Assembly (NCBI GenBank): GCA_015499995.1
Contig: JADNRV010000056.1
Span: 62,001 to 126,000, forward strand
DNA length: 64,000 nt
Reading direction: 5' to 3'
Source of the DNA: Flammula alnicola
Taxonomy: Eukaryota; Basidiomycota; Agaricomycetes; Agaricales; Strophariaceae
Within the stretch, counting starts at the first letter, position 1; every line of letters starts with the position of its first letter. The notes beneath the pieces were generated by a model. That model was not told the origin of the DNA and made no database searches. It saw only the letters and a list, made by a program, of their open reading frames with translations. A program made the position numbers and the translations under genes. Below are positions 46,654-59,425 of the stretch, one piece after another.

Positions 46654-48238
46654 ATGCCTTCATTTGTCAAAGCTCTCCTTTTGGCGAAAGTTGCCGCTAC
46701 GGCGCTGGGTGCGACGTACTCGCAGACGGACAGCCATACCGGAACCGGGTTCTTCAAATCTTTCACTGTTCAGGCCATAGCCGATCCTACTCATGGACGA
46801 GTGCAAGTATTCGCTTAGATTAATCCCAACATTCCACTTTAACGAACGTTTATAGAAACTATGTCGATACTTCAACTGCCGCCAGTCAAAACCTAACGTT
46901 TGCATCTGGCGATACCTTCATCTTGCGTGCAGACGACACGACGGTATTGAGTGCCAGCGGACCGGGCAGAAACTCGGTGAGGATACAGTCTAACAAGCAG
47001 TTCACCACCTCCGTCATGGTGTAAGTAACTTACTTTCCTAACGAGGAGAATTACAAAAGCTTACAATTTTTAGGTTCAATATCCGGCACATGCCGCAAGG
47101 GTGTGGGTATGTTGTTCTCTTTTATACATTATGAACCGCGTTGCAATGAGGTGTCTATAGTACATGGCCTGCAGTTTGGACAGTAGGTGCCGACTGGCCG
47201 AACGAGGTGAATTTTTCTCTGGGTTCTTTTTTGTTGACATTCCTCCGCGTCTATTCTTATCATAAACATTTTAGGGTGAGATTGATATCTTGGAAGGTGT
47301 CAACGATCAGGGACCCGACCAAGTTACTTTACACACGGGATCTGGTACGCCTGGCTACTCTTGCTGAAATATCTATCAAGATGCTGATAATTTTCTTAGG
47401 ATGCACGATGCCTTCCTCGGTTGCTCAGACTGGGTGCGTTTTTAACGAGGAATCACACCGTCCCACATATGTCTAAATATTCTTCGGGATGAAAAAGAAC
47501 CACACTTCAGACCAATTGCGACGCTGATGCCAACAATAATGCAGGATGCGGCGTCCAAATGACTGATACACGAAGCTATGGATCCATTTTTAATAACAAA
47601 GGCGGAGGATGGTGAGTTCGATCAATGCCTTTGATTTGTATTTTCCCAATAATTCAACATTACCCAGGTTCGCTGTCGAGAGAACCGGCTCTTTCATCAA
47701 AGTCTGGTTCTGGTCACGAGCTGCTACTGGCATCCCATCTGATGTTATGAACGGAGAGACTACAGTGGACACGGACAACTGGGTATGCATCACAAGATTT
47801 TACGTTCGGCGTCTATAACATATGGTTGGATTAGGGAACACCCCGCGCTTTCTTCCCAAGCACCAGCTGCCCGATCTCTTCTCTGTTTGGCCCACATAAC
47901 ATTGTCATCAATCGTGAGTGTAGAGACCCTACTTTATCATGCAGAAATAATGACTGATAGTTTCGATGCTGTCCAGTGACGTTTTGTAAGTAATGATGAT
48001 CTCCTTGATGTAGGCTGTGTGCCTGATCTCTCCCAGGTGGCGATTGGGCTGGTGCCTCAAGTGTTTACGCAGCCTCAGGTTGCCCGTCAACCTGCGTGGG
48101 TAAGTCGAATCATATTTCTTGGATCGAGATTGTGTCATCTTATGAACATGAATTCATTATTTAGATTATGTCAACAACAACCCATCTGCATTTACTAATG
48201 CTTACTTCGACTTCGCGTGGCTCAAGATCTACCAGTGA
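46654..48238 (+). CDS. Secreted GH16 beta-1,3(4)-glucanase
   Basis: Glycoside hydrolase family 16, acting outside the cell on mixed or beta-1,3-glucans of plant or fungal walls. A signal peptide (MPSFVKALLLAKVAATALGA) precedes YSQTDSHTGTGFFKSFTVQA. The catalytic motif is GEIDILEGVNDQ (E-x-D-x-x-E, all three acids present). Later family blocks are FNIRHMPQGCGTWPAVWTVG, GGGWFAVERTGSFIKVWFWS, FGPHNIVINLTFCGDWAG and the end FTNAYFDFAWLKIYQ with TGA at 48236-48238. About eleven exons, including a 9-nt micro-exon (47977-47985) and a GC-AG intron (46803-46855, gcaagt). At the junction after SVAQTG (near 47430) the donor gtgcgt leaves the wrong phase for the next exon (TNCDADANNNAGCG). One missing G in a GGG run would explain it, so this is a frameshift or sequence error. 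Confidence 0.85.
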
Positions 48239-48557
48239 CGATATCATCACCGCCCACTTTTGTCGAAAGTTAAAGTTCTCTTTGATAGCCTGGAGCTATT
48301 CCATCTGTCCCGTTTTATCTCTAACTCGTTCCTTTGCGATCTCTATCTCGATTTATGCGATTTCTCATTGGGTCTGTAGCTGTAAATATATTGTATCAGG
48401 TTGTATTTATTTCAAGTTGTCCGGGAGACGCGTTGCGGTTGAACCGTGGTTTGCGTTGAAAATAAAGTGAATTCAAGAACAAGATATGGAGCATTAAGCG
48501 TACAAAGGAATAAAATATCCAACACAGCAATGTCGAAGGGAAAGAAAAGAAAGTGGG

Positions 48558-51500
48558 CTATGCTTCGATACTCTGCAGGAATCGAGCATATCCTATTCCT
48601 CGCACGAGGTTGATTTTCGTGGCTCCATCTAGCACGGTTAGTGTGGGCTGCTGAATTTGAGACTGAGAATAAAGGTTCTATGAGATTATCATCGCAATAT
48701 ACGAGCTGACATGCACTTACCAATAGGAGAGGCTGGGCCCTTTCCACAAGCTTCAGCAAGTCCTTGGTCATCTCCTCCAGTGCAGCCACGTGCCTAGGAT
48801 CATTCGCGCGACTTCTGTGGAGGATATCTGGCAAAAGTGCAATGATCCTGGGCACACGTTTCGACAAGTTGTCGATCTCCTCGGCTTGCACTGAATCCGG
48901 GACAGCTTCTCCCTCCTCATTTTCCGCGAGCACGTCGTCCAAGAGTTTGGGAAGCTTGGTCATGGTTTCGACATAGTCGAGGAGCACCTGCAGTATAATT
49001 AGCGATCTTTCTCGATCGAATGAATAGAAAATAATGCTACCTTTCCTTCAACAAACCAGCCCTCGACCTTGTCCCTCTTGCCGTCACTATCGAATGGACT
49101 GAACAGTTTGCGAAGAAGTTCGAGGTCCTTGCGGATTATGGCATCCGGTGCCAGCTCCAACAGGGCGAGGTTATGGGCGGAATTGTATAGGTGAGCAGCG
49201 AGGTAGAGCTCGTAAGCAGTGAAAATATTGCCGCAGTTGAGTTCATACATCGCCTTCAATATGGCGAAGAAGACATTCAGTCCTGTTGGTCTCGTGCCTA
49301 ATAAGAGTGAGGGACACACACCCTTGCTTCGTCAACCCATGCCATTGGCAATTTCAAACTTCCGACGAGACCACGCGTCATCCAATCATTGAGTTTGGCA
49401 CCAGATCGCCCTAGTAGATCCTTTAGGGCTTTTTCTCGTCTATTTGCAAAGTTAAATTAGTGGATACGTTCACAAAACATAACGCTAGGAAAATATACGA
49501 ACCCGAAGCTGCCTTCCAGGTGGAGCAACACAAACGCGGCTTCTTGTATCATACCCCAGCTCTCCAGCTCAAACGCGTAACTGCTGGCCAGGAGGTCTGC
49601 AGTGGGGCTGTGGCCTTCAGGCTCCACGTCGTGATCCTCGTGGTGTCCGTCTCGCGACCGCTCGTCATTGCTAGCGCCGCTGTGACTACCTCCAAAGCCA
49701 TTAACGAGGCTTCCTCGTCCTTTGGTGGCAGTGCCCTTGGTGCGCACGCCTGGGTCACCGCGATCAGCAAAGTCACGGACCCGCATGACGCGAGATAGGA
49801 TCACATAGAGGTGCCAGCACATGCTGACACCCCAGTCCAATCCCGTAGGAGCGAAGGAGAGCGGGTTGAGGGCGTTCGATAGAGACAAAGCCGGGTCCGC
49901 GTGCAGCTTGATGAGGACGTAAAGAGGATCTTCCACGGTCTCTCTGAGATTACTTGAACCCACAAACAGGCCGAGACTCGAGGCAGCAAGCGATGGGTGG
50001 GGGGCTTTATTTTGAGTCGTAGCCCACTTTGGTGTTGGCCTGGCGATGTCGTTTAATGTACCTTTGGAATTCCGAAGAAGCATGCGTTCGTATGCATTGA
50101 CCACATCCGCCACGGATGAATCGACATTCGTGCCATACCAGAGACACAGGCCAAAGACACGCTTCCAATCCAGACCACCGAATACGTCTTCCTCCGGACG
50201 ACTATCCACGTCATCTTGTACCAGACCACCAAGCAGGGTATACACCCGCCAGACCCCTCTTCCCACGAGTCCTTTTTGCGTGCTGCTAACGAGATGGTTG
50301 GATCCAGGCGACAACTTTTCGGATTTCCAGATCTCAAGTTGTGCCAGGATATCATCTCTGTAAAGATCATCACCTCCGGCTTGACTGATAAGAGTCGCAA
50401 GCTTTAGGTATCCTCCGTCAGCAGCAGTTGTGCATGCCTCGCTAACTTGATGTCCGGTGAGATGTGTAAAGGCAGCATCGGCTGGTGTATACGTCGCTGT
50501 AAGGATGAAACATCAGCCAGAGTTGACAATGCAGCCAAGTTTATTACCATTGGACCCGCTGGACTGCACGCGCAAATCTCCATCAACAGTAGGTTTAACA
50601 ACGTCTTCCAACCATTTGCTTAATGCGGTTTTCCGTCTCAGCAGACTGACGCGATTTCTGATATCGGGGGTAATGTTGCTTCCATTGATTGCGGAGGGCT
50701 TTGAGCGACCAAGATGAAGAGCAAGCGGGTCGAAGAGTGCGCTTCCAAGGCGGAATATCGGAGCAGGTGTTGAAGTCTCCGTTGATGGAAATAACGATGC
50801 AAAAGAAGAAAAATTGAGAGGGTCGTTAGATGATGCAGGGGCATGGGTCCAGGTACTCCTCGATGACGTCTGAGTAGGTGATGATGGAGAAGTCGGGTAT
50901 GCACAAGGAACGCCTGCGTCATCGCGGGAAATTGTGGTGTGGCTGAGATGGTGTTGTAGGAGTTTGGCAGCGAGTTCGGAGGGAGCCGACCATGATGACG
51001 ACGAACCACTTGCGTCAGGGCGAGAAAGTGATAACGATGGCAGTGTTTTGGTGATGGTTATGCTTGAACTATTAGCAGATATGGTGCTAGAGAAACCTTG
51101 GAGCCGATGTGTCAATTGAGCTGATTGAACACTCACGTTGTAGCCATTGGGCCGCATATACCACCCAAATGCACTAGCTGCCCACCCGGGCCCCACCCCA
51201 CTCTAAACGATCTGCCCATGGCTAGACCGGCATCAACATACGCGCCTTCATTTCCATTGGCAATAGAAGACGTGATCCCAACGCGCGCGTATTTTCGTGT
51301 CGGACGAAATATTAGGGGATCTATGTCTTGTGCGAATGTAGCACGCTGTGCAAAAAAGATTAGACCTTGATTGAGAATGATCGCAGGAAGATACTCACTT
51401 CACGAGAATCTAACCTCAAACCTTCCCCATCAGAATCCCTACTATGTTTCCGGCTCATGGCTTGATTTTTCAGGTTAACATCCAACCGAACGCCTGGGGT

Positions 51501-52001
51501 ACGTGCTTTCGTTGGTTCATTCAGAGACTTCAGAGCGGCGGCCTCTTCAGGCATCCGAAACAACGATGTTTGCATTACATGCATCTTCTGCGCATCTACA
51601 CCGACGTGCTGTGCCCACGGTATTATAGTTGGATCTCCCCGAGCATTTGTACGTGTCCTAGGCGGAGGAGATGACCCTGAGGGCGAAGACGGCGGAGAAA
51701 CGCGAACATGGACCTCATGCGCGAAACGAATGTCTCCGTTCTCGTCCTCCACAAGCGCGTTGCGGTCCGGCGTTTTTGATTTTTTTCTTCGGCGAGGCGG
51801 AGATGACTTTAGCTCATCTTCCTGCATTTCCGAAGAAGATGAACTGGAACTTGAAGAGTCTTCGCTCTCAGAGAGTTGATCAGCTTCAACATTAGTCGGC
51901 GCTCGACTGGGTGGCTTCTCGGGAGTTTTTTCGTCGAGGGGTCTTTCGTCCTCCTCATCGCTGCTGCTGGTATCGCTAGTGTAGGCCCTGAAGCGCGCCA
52001 T
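48558..52001 (-). CDS. NUP96: Nucleoporin Nup96 (Nup84/Y-complex scaffold subunit)
   Basis: Alpha-solenoid scaffold protein of the nuclear pore outer ring. Exons on the minus strand include 52001-51399, 51345-51137, 51086-50548 and from 50496 down; the last exon ends RFLQSIEA at TAG 48558-48560. The start is MARFRAYTSDTSSSDEEDER followed by an acidic, Ser-rich disordered region. The family signature GRSFRVGWGPGGQLVHLG matches the block found near the N-terminus of metazoan Nup96. The helical NUP96 domain follows (for example GVWRVYTLLGGLVQDD, VFGLCLWYGTNVDSSVADVV, LDWGVSMCWHLYVILSRVMR, TAYELYLAAHLYNSAHNLAL). The frame is intact. No FG repeats or autoproteolytic domain precede it, so here Nup96 is encoded alone rather than as the Nup98-Nup96 (Nup145/Nup189) precursor. 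Confidence 0.85.
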
Positions 52002-52462
52002 TAGGAAGGAGGAGGAGAGATATTGTGTGGTGGTGGCACGCTGCCTTGTCCATCGCACGTCGCACGAGATTATTGTTCCAACATACCCGGAGACAAGCAA
52101 CACCAAGCATGGCCAAATATAATACACCGCCACCGAGGCTCATGTAAGCGCCAAGCTACAGTCAAAGCGGATGCACTTTTTTTCCTGGCTGTGTCTCCCG
52201 CAGTCAGCATGAGTGTGGCATTATTTTGTTGGAGTCTTTCTATTCGATACCTCAGACCGGGCGCTTTTTTCTTACAATTAGAATGCGGTACCAAATAGCC
52301 TGTCTCCCCATCGAACAACCACTGTAACGACTAAGAAGGACTAGTAGACTTGCCAGGCGTTCTCATCCCAGGAAAATCGTGGTCGCTTGGCAGCCTCGAA
52401 GAATAACTTACACTGTTGTACATCGCTAAAGCTACATGAGGTGTAAAATTTAAAAAAAAGTA
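52002..52462. other. Intergenic between DAM1 stop and NUP96 start
   Basis: This is the promoter of the minus-strand NUP96 gene and the 3' flank of DAM1. No other feature is seen. Confidence 0.4.
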
Positions 52463-53627
52463 TCACGGAATTCCTTTCCAATGGTACAGAACAGTGCCCT
52501 AGGTATGATCAAGACATCGAGTGAGAGAAGAAAAAAATGATTAGAAGGAAAACAAACATACAGTACTATTCTCCTTCACAACCACTTTGCGATTGACCAA
52601 AGCTATAAGACATTTATTCACTCGCGCTTGATTAAGGTCCGGTGGGCTGATTAAATCGATCACTATGGGATGGAAAGGACTGCATGTCAGAGTGGTAAAA
52701 AGACTTGTATATGAATGGCACATACGCTTCACAACTTGACCAGTGGAGTAAATGAGGCCTTCGATGACTGTTTCCATATGACGACGAAGGGTCTGATAGA
52801 TGGCAGTGAGGTGAGTTTCGAATTCGAAGGACATGAGCGAGAAGGGCATAGGCATACAGGATCACTGCCTCGGAATTCCAGAGGTAAACATGCGATTATC
52901 CTCTCAACCTCGATCTTGCATTTTCGGTGTATCAGAACCAGTACGCATTGGCTTGAATGATGGGACTCACACTTCGTTCCTTCTTCTCCTTTGCCGTCAA
53001 CTTCGCCTTTGGACCTTTCTTCTTGACCGGTAGCCCAGACTTATTGGATGAAGTGCCAGTAGCGGTGGTTAGGTTACCAGCAAACGTGGTATCCGCATCT
53101 GTCACTGTAGTTTTATCAACAGAGGCAGCAATTTGCATTTCACGCATTTTGGCATCATTTTTAGCCTGTATGGCTTCCATAGCTGTGATGGCATCTTGTT
53201 CTGTGCAAAAAATTGGTTACATGAACGCGTCGAGGTTGCAATATGGCTCTCACCCGCTCGTTTCTTTGCACGCGTGAATGAGGCATCCAATGGTGCCTAG
53301 AAGGAATATAATCAGTCCAGGCTATCTAACGAATAGCATGAACAGCATTACCTGGGGCCAATCCGTCGTCAACGCGTTCATATTCATGATATACAGCCAG
53401 CTGGCAAACGATTCATTGAACGTCGCCAGAGAATCGCTGAGGCGTTTCATGCTTTCGACGTTGGCTTGAAGTGCTTCGGTTTCGTCCAGAAACTCGGACA
53501 TCGCTGGTTCAAGGAATCCGAGACCATGTGGGGCGTCAGGATATGCATTTGAGCGCGAAAGACGGAAGAGAGATCCTTGAGAGACGCGTCGTAGAGGCGT
53601 CCGATGCGGGGTCTGCGTTGGGAGCAT
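52463..53627 (-). CDS. DAM1: DASH/DAM1 complex subunit Dam1
   Basis: Kinetochore protein that couples chromosomes to spindle microtubules. The ATG at 53627 starts a short basic tail with PLRRVSQGSLFRLSRS, then the Dam1 core NAYPDAPHGLGFLEPAMSEF, LDETEALQANVESMKRLSDS, LATFNESFASWLYIMNMNAL and TTDWPQ, which closely fits the Pfam DASH_Dam1 domain. Further exons carry a helix (EQDAITAMEAIQAKNDAKMR), a Lys-rich linker and a C-terminal block (EFRGSDPTLRRHMETVIEGL, then QARVNKCLIALVNRKVVVKE). The last exon ends YHWKGIP at TGA 52463-52465. All junctions hold the frame. The C-terminal block is an extension beyond the core that I recall from basidiomycete homologues; its role is unclear. It lies between NUP96 and condensin YCG1, all on the minus strand. 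Confidence 0.82.
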
Positions 53628-53892
53628 GGAAGAGGGGCAAACACGTGACTAGCTTTGAAAGTTCGTATTTTTAATTATTTTTGACAACGTTGAGCTGTTG
53701 AACGCCTTTTTGTTGCCAAAAGTTGATTGTCTACTCTTTGGGGGCCAGCGCAATACTCTTCGTATCACAGATACGTAAAATTGTGCATGGCGTGTCGTTG
53801 ATCTACAGCATGAGAATACAAAATGGAAGGGACAACAAAACAAGAGTGTAATAAAAGATCTACAGTCCATAAATTATCAATCAGTCCAAGTT

Positions 53893-56800
53893 TCAATCAG
53901 AGTATCCACCAAAGTCATCTGAAGATGCAGGAAGCCCTGGCGTTGATCTCTCACTTGCAAGCGAACTGGCCACTTCCTCAGCATCATCATCATCCTCGTC
54001 GTTTTCCGACATCTCAGGAGGGGGAGTAGGAACTTTTCGGCCATTGGTTTTGCCTTTCCGAGACCTAGTTTTCCGGGATGGTTTGGGAGTAGGACTCGGT
54101 GGACTTTCAATATCTGTGTTCGTTGGCGTACTCTCCTTAGGCAGAGGTTTTCTACATCCAATATTTGTTTAGCAAGATTAGTTTGCATCACCCAATAAAA
54201 CACCTACGAAGGCGCCTTCACTCGCGTTCTTTTCCGGTTGGCGGGAGAATTGAGGTTGCCCGAACCTGGGGCATGTACTCTCCTAGCGATGACATAAAGG
54301 GATTGGGTTATAAACAATTTTGTGTTTACTCACTTTACACCTTTTTTCTTTGGAGTCGCTGTCAGCGTAACGGGAGGCGGGATGTTTTCTTCGTCAGATC
54401 CTTGAGAATCCGACTCTTCCTGACTGTGACAGGAATTCAAAATGAGCGAGACGCAATGCAAAAGGTCGGCTTACGCTTTGCGGCTTCTAGAAGTTGGTTT
54501 CGGCTTTCGAGTTGATCGGCGAGTTGCTGGTTGTCTGGTACGCTTGCGAGGCGGAGTCACAGAGCTAAGGTTGGCAGTGAGATTCAATGACTGCTTCACG
54601 AATGTTTATGGACTCACTGTGCACGGCTTTCGTCATCTGGAGCATCTGCTTCTTGCTCTGTACCATCGTCATTATCGCTGCAACAAGATCAAATTATCAA
54701 TACAGGTACCCAGGAAGCAAAAATATACGAACCTGTTCTCTTCTGCCTCTTGCTGTCCACCGGCATCTTCCTCCTCGTCCTCCTCGTCATTATCTGCATC
54801 GTCCTTCACTTTTCGTTTCCCGCGAGAGCGAGGACGAACCTCGCCGTCTTCGCCTTCCTCAGGCACGTCAACGCCGATCCGTTGATAGATGTCACGGAAT
54901 TCATCGTCAATATATTGACGAGGATCAATATCCTTAAGCTCCTTGACGAAAATGCTCGAGAAACGATTCTTGAAGCGATCGAAGATCTTCTCGATGGCAG
55001 GGTTCTCAAAGGGACACTGCTAACGGAATCCATTTTAAAATTTGTCCATGGGAAAGAATGAATGTCCTTACATCTTCATGGTGCAAAAGCAGGATGTCCA
55101 GCTTGTGAATTGAGCGGCTGTCTAAGCCGTGTTCGATGTGAAGCTGCCCAAGAAGTTGACACAAGGATTTTTGTTGGTCCGCTGGTTCAATTTTAGTTGG
55201 ATATCACACTGCGCGAACTATGGCACACAAACCTGTTCGATCAGAGTCATACAACGCAACCAAAATCTCTACAGCGAGATTGACGTGCGATGGTCGACTT
55301 TGCGCGTCGTCAATGGCACTTACGAGAGAAATGTCATCGTCATCAGTATGTGTGATGACCACAGCAAGAGTATTGACGGCGTGCTTACATCTCCACCGCT
55401 TTCTGTGGGTTCGTCCAGTCTACCATCAAGAGTCCAAATTGATACGGCGATATCATCTCCTGGCCATCTTCCAGATCTTCGTGCATTTGAACGGCGAGAT
55501 CGAAAGTCGGCATAAATATCTATCGAAAATAAACAAATCGAGGAATGGTCAGTTTAGCAAGTAGGCTTACCGATTGCATCCGATTTTGGTTGGCCGGGGA
55601 TGAATACGAGTACACAGGAAAGAAATACGACAGACACTGTCGAAGTTCTTGGTTATCCGCCGTGGTTGGGGATATGTACATCAACGCCAAGCAAGTTAGG
55701 ACCTAGCGCAATTAGTTGAACAAAGGAGATAGAAACGAATTATATAATACTCACTCTGGATTCCGTTATCATGCCCGCGAGAAGAAGTTTGCACAGACCA
55801 GTAACCATGACAGCTTGCGCTGGAGGAGATTCCTCCGCTTCAAGAATTTGAAGCAAGAAATCGAGAATCCTCGCTGCCTGTAACATCTGTCAGAGGACCG
55901 GCATCATTTTTGCTTTGCAATAATTCCAACTCACAGTATCTTCCGAGCGACCGAAAAATTCTTGATCATACATGATCAGAAGATCCATGATAACCCGCAA
56001 AACTTGGACTTTCAGCTCGCTCGGTGCGTTCTGAGCCTGACTTAGGAAAAGCTGGAATGAGCTCAGAGCCATGTTCTGCAAGATATATATGCATATGAGC
56101 AGTATACTGGAAATATAATAGAAAACGCATTTGCCTTGGCAATGAGACAGCAGAGACCAAGGCTGACAAGCGCCTTTTCTCGCATTGCGAACTCCTTTCT
56201 CTTGACGGAAGGAATGATGAGATCACCCAAGATTCCTTCCAGAGTCGAGTTGTCCTCAAATGTCTACAAGTTCAAACAATGCACGACACATTTAGAATGG
56301 CAACAAAAAATCGAGGTTGTTTACGCACTCCATTTACGCGTTCCAGCATGGCGATACAGAGCATGAGGCATCGGATATCCATTCGATCAGCTTGGACACG
56401 TTCTTCAGGTGTCAAGTCTTCTCGGTCCTCCGCACGGCGTGAGGACTTGTCCCTCTTTATGGTCGCCTGTGAAATATCCGACTGATTATCATCAATCTGT
56501 AATTAAAAATGCATGATTGATTAGTACTTGCTGAGAACAGTAAAAAAAATAACAGATTCACCTGGGGCTCATCTGCGTTTTCCGCATCCTCTTCGCCCTC
56601 GCGCAACTCGACAACGATCTCCACGATGACACGGATGAGGTCACGTTCGGAGGGCATGATTTCTTTCAACACATCCAGACAACGTTCGATCAAGCCAGGT
56701 GGCAGTTCCGGATGGGCGAGCATATCCTCTGTTAAGGGTGGGTGTCAGCTTTACGTCAAACCAAATCAATACAAGAGGAACAAATGCTCACTGACGACAG

Positions 56801-58576
56801 AAAACACCTTCCTTCGACCAATTTCATCACCATAATCGAGCTTCAGTGTCATCCTCAGCAACTCGCTCATAATGACTTCGCGCTTGGCGAGTTCTTCCTC
56901 GAGCTCCTCGTCGTCTTCTTGGTCCTCCAAGCCTGCTCGTAGGAGCCTAGCGGTTTCGATTTCCTGCAAGACCTCAAGCATGTTATTATAAGCTTCTTGT
57001 ATGTGGAATGCAAATGCCGTGAGGACTGGCAGCGACGCCGTTTCCAACAAGACTTCATTCTTCGTATTGGCGCAGTGTTCGACGAAAACGCGTGCGAGAA
57101 CGACGGATTCAGGTGACAAGTCTTTCCAATACGCGTCTGTGTGGTCATAAAGTGAATTTGAGTATTTTTATCCTGGAAGACAGAAAGTAATTTGCGTACC
57201 TGAGAACACGAACACGTCCGGTACATCCGGCCTCGTCGTAAAGACCGAAAGCACCGCATCGACAGCAACAGCTTCGCCTGGGCCAACCACATCGAAAAGA
57301 CCCAAGAAATGGATGAGGCCTTTCATCACCCCGCCATCATCGCCTTCCCAGGTGCTCTCCTCGTTAGCCTTCTGCGCCTCCACGAGCACGGCGTCGAACC
57401 ACGACGTAACGAGCTTGCCTGCGGCGACTCTGACGCCCGGTTCTCTGTCACCCAGGCCATCCTTGACTACTTGCTCGCGTTGGGCGATAGACAGGTGGCG
57501 AGGATGCCCGAGTTTCGCCTGCAAGACGCCCGTGTACACGAGCTTCCGCGTGACTGGATCAACGTCCCGCGTCCGGCTGAGAACGGCGTCGATGGTTGCG
57601 GGTGAGAGAGGGACGTGTACGAGCGCTGCACGTCGCACTTCACTGTCGAGGGTGAAGGATGAAGTAATGAGCATCATCGGATGTTTGAATTCGCGTTAGA
57701 TGACGTACGCCGCTGGATCTGTTGAGACCACCTCAAGCAGGGTTTCTAGGATAGTTTGTTCTCCCTGCTCGACCTCATTTGGGTCTTCGCTGTCGACGAG
57801 TTTGGACAGTGCAATGACAGCATGTGCACGGATCAGAGTTTCTTTGTCATTGAGGCGTTCCAGCAGAGCATTGCGGAGCTCATTGTATGCATCCTCGCTA
57901 CATCCCACGAAAAGGATCTTGTCAGCCAAAATGATCGCGGGCAGCACGGGAGGAGGAATACTTACTCGATTTCGCCCAGGTGAGAGATCATCTCGGAAAT
58001 GATGTGGATGCATCGGTACCGGACGTTCTTGTTCTTCGCTACGAAGCCTTCCAGGAGCCAGTTCAGAAGTCGAGATACGAATCTTGAGGTCGACGTCTCT
58101 TCCTCATCTTCACCTTCGACATGTCCGGCAGATATAGACGAGGAAGATGCAGTCTTGGATTTGGCTTCGATAACTAGATACAAAAATATTGTCAATTACT
58201 TGCGCCCACGAAAATACATGTCCAACATATCATCGAACCGAGGGAGATCTCACTACACACCTTTCTCGTTCATGAACTTCACAAACGCCCCGACATACTT
58301 GACAATCCGATCCGCATTGACCGGGCCCTTCTTTACCAGCAACACACGGCTAACCATATCCATAAACACATCCTGAAACGCCTTCTCTCCAACTAATTTC
58401 ACCCCAGAGCCGTTCTTCGTAGGTTGCGTTACACCCGCTGCCTTGGTATGGATCTTGTACAAGGCAACACAGTTCTTCTTGTGGTTCGCTAGCGATGCTT
58501 GCGCCTGCTCGAAAACATTGGCAACAGAGTCGTACAGATCCTCCAAAATGCGGTCAGATTTTGAAGAGGGCGCCAT
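53893..58576 (-). CDS. YCG1: Condensin complex subunit 3 (Ycg1 / CAP-G)
   Basis: HEAT-repeat subunit of condensin that binds DNA and helps compact mitotic chromosomes. The ATG at 58576 opens MAPSSKSDRILEDLYDSVAN, then KAFQDVFMDMVSRVLLVKKG. HEAT repeats follow: SRLLNWLLEGFVAKNKNVRY, RCIHIISEMISHLGEIDEDA, NALLERLNDKETLIRAHAVI, EVRRAALVHVPLSPATIDAV and DREPGVRVAAGKLVTSWFDA. Many short introns interrupt the gene and those I checked keep the frame. The C-terminal region is acidic and then basic, Pro/Ser-rich (KPSRKTRSRKGKTNGRK), ending DDFGGYSD at TGA 53893-53895. Size (about 1,000 aa) fits the family. The neighbours NUP96 and DAM1 also act at nuclear pore or spindle, but shared regulation is not shown. 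Confidence 0.88.
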
Positions 58577-59425
58577 GACGGCCGGAACTGGACCGGGAAG
58601 TGATTTAGAGTGTTCAATTACAAAGCCAAGTTCGAACCCTGAGAACCCTTCGTTGATGATCTTCGTGATCGAGATTGTTTGTTTCTGTAGACGCGTTATC
58701 TTGCTGTGTTTGTTGGAATCTAATCGCCTTCTTCTTCTGGCAAGCTACATACGAGATCTTATCTTTTCATGATCATCTCGATCTTAAATCGTCTTATCGG
58801 ACCGGGAATTTTTAGAAAGGGGAGATCAAACGAGTCATCGAGTCATATTGTTGTTAGGACGCGGGGTCGAGGTGGGGTAACTGGTAACAGCACGAAAAAC
58901 GGAGTTTACAGCGACAGCGAAGAAAACACCACATAAAGTGTAAAAAAGCAGAATTTATCAAATGGTATGAAAATCTATCCTATCCAAACTCTGTACTACG
59001 AGTGTCAATATCGTCGAAGTCCAGACTGTAGGGAATCCTAGGATGGAAAGATCCATTGAGGCGATGAAGGGTGCACGAGATTGTCGAGAGCAATGGATGG
59101 CGTTCAATTGTGAGGGTTTAGTCAGAAAGATGTAGTAAATCATTCTACATGACGAGGAAAAGATTCAGCATAAATTCCCGTGAGACCATGACATAAGATG
59201 GGCAGGCCCCGCTGGGGCAATAGATAGGCATTGTTCCACTCTGGTGAAAGATTCTGGTTGCAAAGGAGGTCATCCCACAGAGGAATGTGGGGATTTAGTG
59301 GGCACAACAGCGTGGGTGCCGATTCAGAGGGATTCAAGGATGAGATCAACAATGAGGATGGGTGGTTGAGTATGGTTGGCAGCATGGCCGGTGATTTAGT
59401 TTGGGGTGGTGGATGGGGCGAGTGG
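58577..59425. other. Intergenic, no gene seen
   Basis: The left part is the promoter of the condensin gene. An open minus-strand frame at 59140-59640 is Pro/Arg-rich and mostly overlaps the next gene in another frame, so I treat it as a shadow. Confidence 0.35.

Noticed and set aside
49457..50407. Plus-strand frames across the NUP96 gene
   Set aside because: The minus strand gives a continuous helical protein with family motifs; the plus frames are shadows.
58600..58660. tRNA B-box-like sequence (reverse of gttcgaaccctgag)
   Set aside because: No A-box at the right spacing and no cloverleaf arms could be folded by eye.
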